This document shows positions 1 to 5,242 of a stretch of DNA of 14,825 bases, in pieces; position 1 is the stretch's first letter, and every line of letters starts with the position of its first letter. The notes under the pieces were generated by a model. The model was not told the origin of the DNA, did no database searches, and saw only the letters and a list, made by a program, of their open reading frames with translations. The DNA comes from Betaproteobacteria bacterium (GTDB lineage Bacteria > Pseudomonadota > Gammaproteobacteria > Burkholderiales > Eutrophovitaceae), in the NCBI GenBank assembly GCA_009886305.1, contig QXZO01000167.1:11269-26093 (forward strand), read 5' to 3'. Position numbers and translations under genes: made by a program.

Positions 1-817
1 GAACAATGTCGACTGCATGACGATTCAATAATTCACGAAAACCATAAATTGAATGCTCATTCTCACCGCCGGCGATCGGCGTTTTTATTTTTTGACGTAA
101 TTCAATATAACCACCGATATCCTCTGCAGGTACTGGCTCCTCAAACCAACGTAAATCGTATTCATCAAGAATACGGCCTAAGCGTAATGCCTCTGTCCGT
201 CCATAAGCGTGATTCGTATCGACCATCAACTCAACCTCTAGCCCCTCAATCGCTCGTCCGATTTGGCGCATTACTTTAATGTCGTCGTTAACGCCAAAAC
301 CAAGTTTTATCTTCATTGCTTTGAAGCCTGCGTCATGATGAGCGACGGCCTCTTCTGCTAATCGATCCCCTTCGTTTTTACCGCTTAATCGATAAAAACC
401 TGTTGCATAAGGTTGCACCAAACCCCTAAATCGCCCGCCGATCAATTGACTCACCGGTGCTTCATAGGCTTTACCTAAAAGATCCCACAAAGCGATATCT
501 ACTCCACTAATTGCGGCCATAACTGAACCTTTACGTCCGAAATCACGCGTGTGGTTATACATGCTGTGCCATAACACCTCTACATTCTTAGGGTCTTGAC
601 CTAATATCAGCGGTTTCAGGGCATATTCAATAGCTGAGGCGGCTATTTGTGGGGACTCTAGTCCCTGTGCGAAGGCCTCACCCCAGCCTATTAAGTCAGT
701 ATCGGTATGCACCTCTACAATAGTGGCCGACCTTACTCGTACCCATCCTTGCGAAAAAGCAAAAGGTTGTTCTAGCTTACTTTGCAGAATATGAACTCTG
801 ATGTCGGTAATCTTCAT
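1..817 (-). CDS. Mandelate racemase/muconate lactonizing family enzyme (enolase superfamily), 3' end outside window
   Basis: An open frame starts with ATG at 817 and runs off the left edge without a stop, giving 272 residues of a protein usually about 370-390 long. The N-terminal capping domain (about 1-125) leads into the TIM barrel. Visible active-site elements of the mandelate racemase subgroup are the KxK motif (K169, K171) and successive metal ligands at D200 (with N202), E226 in WFEEP and E252 in GGE. The catalytic His/Asp dyad of the C-terminal barrel would lie beyond the window. These enzymes abstract the proton alpha to a carboxylate in sugar acids or lactones. The 'GFKAMKIKLGFGVNDDI' stretch recalls D-galactarolactone cycloisomerases, but the substrate cannot be fixed from sequence. 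It is divergent from the stress-protein gene, and a dyad lies directly at its start. Confidence 0.9.
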   Translation of the reverse strand, partial: MKITDIRVHILQSKLEQPFAFSQGWVRVRSATIVEVHTDTDLIGWGEAFAQGLESPQIAASAIEYALKPLILGQDPKNVEVLWHSMYNHTRDFGRKGSVMAAISGVDIALWDLLGKAYEAPVSQLIGGRFRGLVQPYATGFYRLSGKNEGDRLAEEAVAHHDAGFKAMKIKLGFGVNDDIKVMRQIGRAIEGLEVELMVDTNHAYGRTEALRLGRILDEYDLRWFEEPVPAEDIGGYIELRQKIKTPIAGGENEHSIYGFRELLNRHAVDIV

Positions 818-818
818 A

Positions 819-832
819 TGAATCTCGATTCA
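819..832. promoter_or_regulatory. Perfect 6-2-6 dyad at the start of the sugar-acid enzyme gene (operator candidate)
   Basis: TGAATC-TC-GATTCA is a perfect inverted repeat immediately upstream of the minus-strand ATG at 817, within the divergent intergenic space. A protein bound here would cover the ribosome-binding and start region of the enolase-superfamily gene. It also matches the TGAAT-N4-ATTCA skeleton of the arginine repressor box, but the central CTCG is not A/T-rich as that consensus expects. A site for a local sugar-acid regulator is equally possible. Function is inferred only from symmetry and position. Confidence 0.35.
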
Positions 833-902
833 AATTAGGCAATTGATTAAATGTACAAAACTGGGATATGTTTATATTACTCAGTTATTGTAAGGAAGTA
901 AT

Positions 903-1343
903 ATGTATTCGAAAATACTAATTCCGACAGATGGATCCGATTTGTGTTGGGAGGCGGCTAAGGAAGGCATACGATTCGCCAAAACAAATAATTCTCAGGT
1001 GGTCGCGTTTCACGCGATTCCCACAACATCCTATATGTTATTTCCTGAGTCGGGTCCAAGTGACTCCATTATCGATAGATTTGAAAAAGAAGCGGATCGG
1101 CGCGCAAACCTATTTGTCACGAAAATAATTGATCACGCTCAAAGTGCCGAAATCAAAGCAAAGGCAGTTTGTAAAAAAACTGATTATGTATGGAAAGGGA
1201 TAATCGAAACCGCGACAGCACAGGACTGCGACCTGATTTTCATGGCCTCACACGGAAGGCGCGGTCTCGCCAATCTTTTACTGGGCAGTGAGACTACGAA
1301 AGTTTTAACTCACAGCTCAATAGCCGTGCTCGTTTATCGCTAA
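903..1343 (+). CDS. Universal stress protein, UspA family (single domain)
   Basis: This 146-residue protein has the full length of a one-domain Usp. It begins with the beta-strand/loop YSKILIPTDGS, where D10 is the usual adenine-contacting Asp. It ends with the nucleotide-binding loop ASHGRRGLANLLLGS (115-129), fitting the ATP-binding pattern G-x2-G-x9-G-[ST] with the first Gly replaced by Ala, a common variant. The last strand AVLVYR is the dimerisation strand typical of the family. These soluble cytoplasmic dimers accumulate under starvation or stress, and some bind ATP. The start is well supported by AAGGAAG at 892-898. The gene is divergent from the sugar-acid enzyme gene and convergent, with a 14-base gap, to the next gene. 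No partner gene indicates a specific role. Confidence 0.93.
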   Translation: MYSKILIPTDGSDLCWEAAKEGIRFAKTNNSQVVAFHAIPTTSYMLFPESGPSDSIIDRFEKEADRRANLFVTKIIDHAQSAEIKAKAVCKKTDYVWKGIIETATAQDCDLIFMASHGRRGLANLLLGSETTKVLTHSSIAVLVYR

Positions 1344-1357
1344 GACTTATAAGAGAG

Positions 1358-1669
1358 TCAGTCCTTAGTACAAGGAAAACCCGTTCTGAGCGCCTGAACG
1401 ATCACGTAACGCCTCGGACGAAATAACACCTCCGGATGGGTCTCGAGGTACTGCAATACAGCCGCAAACGTCGCGTCCTGAATATTTTCTTCGGGAATAC
1501 AGAACAAACCATTGTTCCATTTCAACCAAACGTCATCAATAAAGGGCTGAGTTGCATCGCGCCCCTTAGGATGTTGCATCATTTCGAGCAATTCACCCCC
1601 ATCAGTCTCCGCTTTGGATAAAGCCGGAAATAGTAAGATAAAACATAATACGAAATTCAATAATCTCAT
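1358..1669 (-). CDS. Secreted Rap1a/Tai-family immunity-like protein
   Basis: A 103-residue protein has a clear Sec signal peptide: positive N-end, hydrophobic core at about 4-16, and cleavage predicted after SKA20. The mature part has a Cys at 57 in GLFCIPEE and one at 100 in TGFPC, flanking a helical stretch YLETHPEVLFRPRRYVIVQAL. This is the arrangement of the Rap1a/Tai family of periplasmic proteins, in which the two Cys form a disulfide and some members neutralise type VI secretion amidase effectors (Serratia Rap, Tai4). Many genomes carry orphan members whose role is unknown. Here no effector, VgrG, Hcp or other secretion gene is nearby, so immunity is a fold-based guess. AGGGG lies about 7 bases upstream of the ATG. 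The family assignment is from pattern memory and not from a search. Confidence 0.72.
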   Translation of the reverse strand: MRLLNFVLCFILLFPALSKAETDGGELLEMMQHPKGRDATQPFIDDVWLKWNNGLFCIPEENIQDATFAAVLQYLETHPEVLFRPRRYVIVQALRTGFPCTKD

Positions 1670-1793
1670 TTGGTTCCCCTTTTTTCAGGTACTCACCAAT
1701 ACATAATCAACATTATCATTGAGTGTACCTTTCATTGAGCGACTTAAATATCGGCAATAAGTTTCATGATTTAGCAATTTGAATTACACTAAG

Positions 1794-2174
1794 CTAGTTA
1801 ATTTCTAGCCTAAGCCTCTCAATTGCCTCTAGATACTCCTGCTTCACCTGGTCCGGAAAATCAGCTTTAAGCCCGTGTACCCACCTCTCTAAAAAAACAA
1901 CTCTTTCAGAAATTGGCCACTGTACAAAAGGCAAGAATAGATGCTCAGCAAATTCCCAATGGTCCTCTAGTAAGCGATTTTCGCCCTCAAACAAATTATT
2001 GTGCATACCCGTCATTCTGCCAATCAAATAGCATCCGTAATCACTTCCTTTAGACGCTTCGCTCTCAGCGTATACCCAGATTAGATCTCCTAAAGGGGTA
2101 CCACAAACCCTCTGGAAGCGATCAGCAGTCTTAAACAAAGCCTCGCATCTCTCCGTTGTTAAACCCTGCGCCAT
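1794..2174 (-). CDS. Hypothetical protein, 126 residues
   Basis: I do not recognise this protein. It has no signal peptide or membrane segment and looks soluble, acidic and largely helical. It contains three Cys (10, 24, 48), an aromatic-rich central part (DLIWVYAESE, then EDHWEFAEHLFLPFVQW at about 71-86) and a charged helical tail (about 106-126). The start is supported by a G-rich Shine-Dalgarno stretch (GGGGGT) about 7 bases before the ATG at 2174. It lies upstream of the Rap1a-like gene on the same strand with a 124-base gap, so co-transcription is possible but not shown. It sits on the 3' side of the tRNA-Thr gene. A real gene is likely because the frame is intact, has a ribosome site and overlaps nothing else, but it may be lineage-restricted. 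Confidence 0.7.
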   Translation of the reverse strand: MAQGLTTERCEALFKTADRFQRVCGTPLGDLIWVYAESEASKGSDYGCYLIGRMTGMHNNLFEGENRLLEDHWEFAEHLFLPFVQWPISERVVFLERWVHGLKADFPDQVKQEYLEAIERLRLEIN

Positions 2175-2279
2175 AACTAAACCCCCATTTTTTCTGTTAC
2201 CGATAATAAATATTCAGCAATCTAGAACCAAGAGCTCTTCTTCTGTACCTCGATGAGCGCTTGATTATCTTAGGACTAA

Positions 2280-2355
<76 letters not shown>

Positions 2356-2419
2356 ATGAAGAGAACATTAACTGTTTCGACAAACATATAAAACCCACTA
2401 ACCTTTGCTGTAACGTTCT

Positions 2420-3202
2420 TTACTTATGCTTGAATTTTGGCTTGCGCTTCTCTGCGAAGGCAGCCATGCCCTCTTTTTGATCTTCGGTAGCAAATGCCGA
2501 ATGGAACAATCGCCTCTCGAAACGAACGCCCTCGCTCAACGTCGTTTCATAGGCTCGATTGACGCTTTCCTTCGCCATCATCACAATCGGCTGACTCAAT
2601 TCGGCAATTTTTTGAGCTGTACTAACAGCCTCATCAACAAGATCACTTAAAGGCACAATGCGACTGACCAAGCCACACCGCTCAGCTTCGGCTGCATCCA
2701 TCATTCTAGCTTGACCCAGCAACGCCATTTCCATAGCTTTTGATTTGCCTACAGAGCGGGGGAGTCTTTGAGTGCCACCAGCTCCAGGAATAATTCCGAG
2801 ATTAATTTCAGGTTGGCCGAATTTTGCATTTTCTGCGGCGAGAATAAAGTCGCACATCATGGCTAGTTCGCATCCGCCTCCAAGCGCATACCCAGCAACA
2901 GCAGCAATTACAGGTTTTCGACATCGAGCAATTCGCTCCCACTCTGCGGTAATGAAATCAGACATGTACACGTCCATGTAGCTTTTTGTTTTCATTTCTT
3001 TAATATCCGCACCCGCAGCGAACGCCTTTTCGCTTCCAGTAACAACTATACAACCCACTGTCGCGTCACCCTCCAATTCATCAACTGCGAATGAAACCTC
3101 ACGCATAAGGTCAGGCGATAAAGCATTCAGTGCCTTAGGACGATTTAGAGTAATAAGCGCTACGTTGCCACGTTTTTCAACTAATATATTTTCGTAATTC
3201 AA
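2420..3202 (-). CDS. Enoyl-CoA hydratase (crotonase family), TTG start
   Basis: This 260-residue crotonase-fold enzyme hydrates trans-2-enoyl-CoA to 3-hydroxyacyl-CoA, as in fatty-acid or short-chain acyl-CoA breakdown. The oxyanion-hole segments are FAAGADIKEM (about 61-70) and ALGGGCELAMMCD (106-118). Both catalytic glutamates of true hydratases are present, E112 and E132 (in PEINLGIIPGAGGTQRL), 20 residues apart as in characterised enzymes. Length and the C-terminal end KRKPKFKHK are normal for the family. A longer reading from TTG at 3217 is possible, but I chose the TTG at 3202. It has an excellent ribosome site 5 bases upstream and gives the standard family N-terminus (M)NYENILVEKRGNVALITLNRP. 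It follows the Fur-family gene on the same strand with a 94-base gap. Substrate chain length is not determined. Confidence 0.93.
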   Translation of the reverse strand: MNYENILVEKRGNVALITLNRPKALNALSPDLMREVSFAVDELEGDATVGCIVVTGSEKAFAAGADIKEMKTKSYMDVYMSDFITAEWERIARCRKPVIAAVAGYALGGGCELAMMCDFILAAENAKFGQPEINLGIIPGAGGTQRLPRSVGKSKAMEMALLGQARMMDAAEAERCGLVSRIVPLSDLVDEAVSTAQKIAELSQPIVMMAKESVNRAYETTLSEGVRFERRLFHSAFATEDQKEGMAAFAEKRKPKFKHK

Positions 3203-3206
3203 TGTG

Positions 3207-3215
3207 ACTCCTTCC
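3207..3215 (-). promoter_or_regulatory. Strong Shine-Dalgarno deciding the TTG start of the enoyl-CoA hydratase
   Basis: On the minus strand the sequence reads GGAAGGAGT and ends four bases before the TTG at 3202-3200. The alternative upstream TTG at 3217 lies just before this motif and has no purine-rich site of its own at usable distance. The site therefore argues for the shorter 260-residue protein. Confidence 0.75.
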
Positions 3216-3296
3216 AAAATAAAAAATCCTTTTATTCTTTAGATAAAATTTAAGAGGCTACCGTTAATAGACTACAAGTGATTATGATTGAGACAA

Positions 3297-3722
3297 TCAG
3301 CTTAGCGGTGTCTGTCTTACTCGGATAACAACATCTGTCCCCTCCAACTGCATACCCGACGGCAAGGATGGCAACTCTGAGACGACGACATGTCCAGGCG
3401 AAACGTCCATTAACTCCCCAGTATCGACGTTGTACAGATGATGATGACTCGATGTGTTCGTGTCATAAAAAACTTTATATTTGTCAATAATCAACGCCGT
3501 TATAAGTTTTTTATCGACAAATAATTTGAGTGTGTTGTATACCGTTGCTCTGGAAACCGCAGTATCCCGTCGAACGACTTTCTCCAATATTTGTTCTGCG
3601 CTCACGTGCTGACGCTTATTAAAAAGGATCTCTGCAATCATTAATCGCTGCTTGGTTGGAGTGATACCGCATGCCCTTAAATGATTAACCAAACCCGATT
3701 TAGCTACCAGTGGTTCCATCAT
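3297..3722 (-). CDS. Fur-family transcriptional regulator, Irr-like
   Basis: The 141-residue protein has a winged helix (about 10-85) with the family signatures GITPTKQRLMIAEILF (19-34) and SRATVYNTLKLF (57-68). It is followed by FYDTN (85-89), the histidine cluster HHH at 93-95 and DTGELMDV (100-107). The ending DVVIRVRQ resembles the DMVVRLR ending of Irr. The protein has a single Cys (C18), so it lacks the CxxC structural zinc sites of classical Fur, Zur and PerR, as Irr does. Irr is the haem-responsive iron regulator best known from alphaproteobacteria; the N-terminal Cys-Pro haem motif of Bradyrhizobium Irr is not seen here. The gene is 51 bases downstream of ispH on the same strand and may be the last gene of that operon. 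Alternative names would be Fur-like or PerR-like repressor. The ATG at 3719 could equally serve as start. Confidence 0.88.
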   Translation of the reverse strand: MMEPLVAKSGLVNHLRACGITPTKQRLMIAEILFNKRQHVSAEQILEKVVRRDTAVSRATVYNTLKLFVDKKLITALIIDKYKVFYDTNTSSHHHLYNVDTGELMDVSPGHVVVSELPSLPSGMQLEGTDVVIRVRQTPLS

Positions 3723-3736
3723 GACGTATTTACTTA

Positions 3737-3750
3737 AAATTTATAAATTT
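3737..3750. promoter_or_regulatory. A/T palindrome upstream of the Irr-like gene (operator candidate)
   Basis: AAATTTATAAATTT is a perfect 14-base palindrome in the 51-base gap between the ispH stop and the Irr-like start, 15-28 bases ahead of that start. Fur-family proteins bind A/T-rich dyads and commonly autoregulate. The site is not a clear match to the published Fur box or the Irr ICE motif, and A/T palindromes arise easily in A/T-rich spacers, so this is only a candidate. Confidence 0.3.
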
Positions 3751-3773
3751 GACTTTCAAGATACCAGAAATTT

Positions 3774-4727
3774 TTAGGTCTTTCTCTTCAAAGAACCTGG
3801 AACATGAAACACCACTTTTTCCTGAATACCTGAAAATTCTTTTACGACACCAACGCCCAAACCCTTCAATCGATCTACAACTGCCGAAACGAGCACCTCT
3901 GGAGCGGAAGCGCCAGCAGTGACACCAACTTTTGTAACTCCCGTTAACCAATCAGCCTTAAGATCTGTTTCATTATCAATTAAAAATGCCCGAACACCTT
4001 TGGTTTCTGCCACCTCACGAAGCCGATTTGAGTTAGAACTATTGGACGAGCCAACGACTATAATCAAGTCGCAGTGTTCTGTTAACGATTTAACTGCGTC
4101 TTGACGATTTTGCGTCGCGTAACAAATATCCTCTTTCGCTGGCACCTTAATCTTTGGATACTTTACGGTCAGTGCATCTACAATTTTTGCTGCATCGTCA
4201 ACACTGAGGGTTGTCTGTGTCACATACGCAAGCTTTCCAGGATCCAAAACAATCAGCTTTTGTACATCGTCGATACTCTCCACCAACAAAATACCACTAG
4301 ACGCCTGACCCATCGTCCCCTCGACTTCTGGGTGTCCTTTGTGGCCGATCATAATGACTTCCAGACCTTTCTTACGATGACGGATTACTTCAGCATGCAC
4401 CTTAGAAACCAGAGGACATGTCGCATCAAAGACCCGCAATTTGCGCTTCTTCGCATCCAATCTGACTTGCAATGAAACACCATGCGCACTGTATATCAAA
4501 GTGTTTCCCTCTGGAACGTCATTTAGGTCTTCAATGAAAATAGCGCCTTTTGCTTTCAGGTCGTCGACAACATACTTATTGTGAACCACTTCATGTTTGA
4601 CATAAATTGGAGCCCCGTATTTATCGATAGCTCGCTCGACAATCTCAATCGCTCGATCCACTCCAGCACAAAAACCGCGAGGATTCGCTAGGTGTAGTTC
4701 GGTTGCAGAAGAATTAGTAATACTCAT
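3774..4727 (-). CDS. ispH: 4-hydroxy-3-methylbut-2-enyl diphosphate reductase (IspH/LytB)
   Basis: This is the last enzyme of the MEP isoprenoid pathway; it reduces HMBPP to IPP and DMAPP with an iron-sulfur cluster. The 317 residues match the family length. The three cluster-binding cysteines are C20 in NPRGFCAGVDRA, C104 in DATCPLV and C202 in DICYATQNRQ. Substrate-binding H49, H82 (SAHG), H132 and the catalytic E134 in GHPEVEGTMGQ are all present, as is the SSNSSNSNRL phosphate-binding loop. It starts 11 bases after the lspA stop, so it is almost certainly co-transcribed with ribF-ileS-lspA. The ribosome site before the ATG at 4727 is weak. Unlike E. coli and Pseudomonas, no fkpB gene separates lspA from ispH. 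Confidence 0.98.
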   Translation of the reverse strand: MSITNSSATELHLANPRGFCAGVDRAIEIVERAIDKYGAPIYVKHEVVHNKYVVDDLKAKGAIFIEDLNDVPEGNTLIYSAHGVSLQVRLDAKKRKLRVFDATCPLVSKVHAEVIRHRKKGLEVIMIGHKGHPEVEGTMGQASSGILLVESIDDVQKLIVLDPGKLAYVTQTTLSVDDAAKIVDALTVKYPKIKVPAKEDICYATQNRQDAVKSLTEHCDLIIVVGSSNSSNSNRLREVAETKGVRAFLIDNETDLKADWLTGVTKVGVTAGASAPEVLVSAVVDRLKGLGVGVVKEFSGIQEKVVFHVPGSLKRKT

Positions 4728-4738
4728 ATGTAAAATTG

Positions 4739-5242
4739 CTATGCGCGTTCAACCCGTTTTCTAAAAAGGCCATCGAATAAAAGGATACCGGCTCCAATGG
4801 TGATACAAGAATCTGCAACATTGAATGCTGGCCAGCGAAAATCACGCCAATAAATCAAAATAAAATCCACAACTGCTCCAAGCATAATGCGATCGATTAG
4901 GTTGCCAATAGCACCTGCGAGTATCAAAACAAACCCAAAGGACAAAAGTCTGTCTTTTGTATTTCGATAAAGCATTATTAACAAAAGCACGACAGCAACG
5001 ATTGCGACGATTGAAAAAAACCATCGTTGCCAACCCGACGCTTCAGCCAGAAAACTAAAGGCCGCTCCTGGATTCATCGTAAACACAATCGCTAAAAACG
5101 GGAAGACGTCCTTCACGTCAAATGGCCCCATCGTTTCAATAATGATCCGCTTTGTGTATTGATCAAGACACACGATAATTAATGTTAGCGCCAACCACCT
5201 TATAAAAGTTCGAGCACCTAATGAACGCGATGGACTAAACAT
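4739..5242 (-). CDS. lspA: Prolipoprotein signal peptidase II (LspA)
   Basis: The inner-membrane aspartyl peptidase removes signal peptides from lipid-modified prolipoproteins. The protein has four hydrophobic segments (about 13-29, 47-65, 75-91, 147-160) and the conserved NPGAAFSF box (57-64). The catalytic aspartates are D117 in GNLIDRI and D144 in FNVADS. I place the start at ATG 5242, giving 167 residues, the usual family size. A frame extended to 5323 adds 27 residues that overlap the ileS coding end and have no family counterpart. With the chosen start the gene overlaps the ileS stop by 8 bases (ATGTTTAG), implying translational coupling. It precedes ispH by 11 bases. Confidence 0.96.
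   Translation of the reverse strand: MFSPSRSLGARTFIRWLALTLIIVCLDQYTKRIIIETMGPFDVKDVFPFLAIVFTMNPGAAFSFLAEASGWQRWFFSIVAIVAVVLLLIMLYRNTKDRLLSFGFVLILAGAIGNLIDRIMLGAVVDFILIYWRDFRWPAFNVADSCITIGAGILLFDGLFRKRVERA

Noticed and set aside
49..279. A 76-codon plus-strand open frame near the left edge
   Set aside because: It is antisense to the enolase-superfamily gene, whose motifs are continuous through this stretch on the minus strand.
843..872. Possible usp promoter TTGATT (843-848) with TATGTT (867-872)
   Set aside because: The 18-base spacing is usable but both boxes are poor matches and other A/T-rich hexamers such as TATATT at 873 compete, so no promoter is called.
1670..1793. Imperfect GGTAC ... 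GTACC dyad in the leader of the Rap1a-like gene
   Set aside because: Only 5 base pairs are continuous and the loop is long; it is consistent with chance.
3730..3951. A 73-codon minus-strand frame overlapping the ispH end
   Set aside because: It is a different frame of the ispH 3' region with Arg/Ser/Cys-rich shadow composition and no independent support.
4101..4475. A 124-codon plus-strand open frame opposite ispH
   Set aside because: It lies wholly antisense to a gene with all catalytic residues intact, has no ribosome site I can see and no recognisable protein features, so it is a shadow frame.
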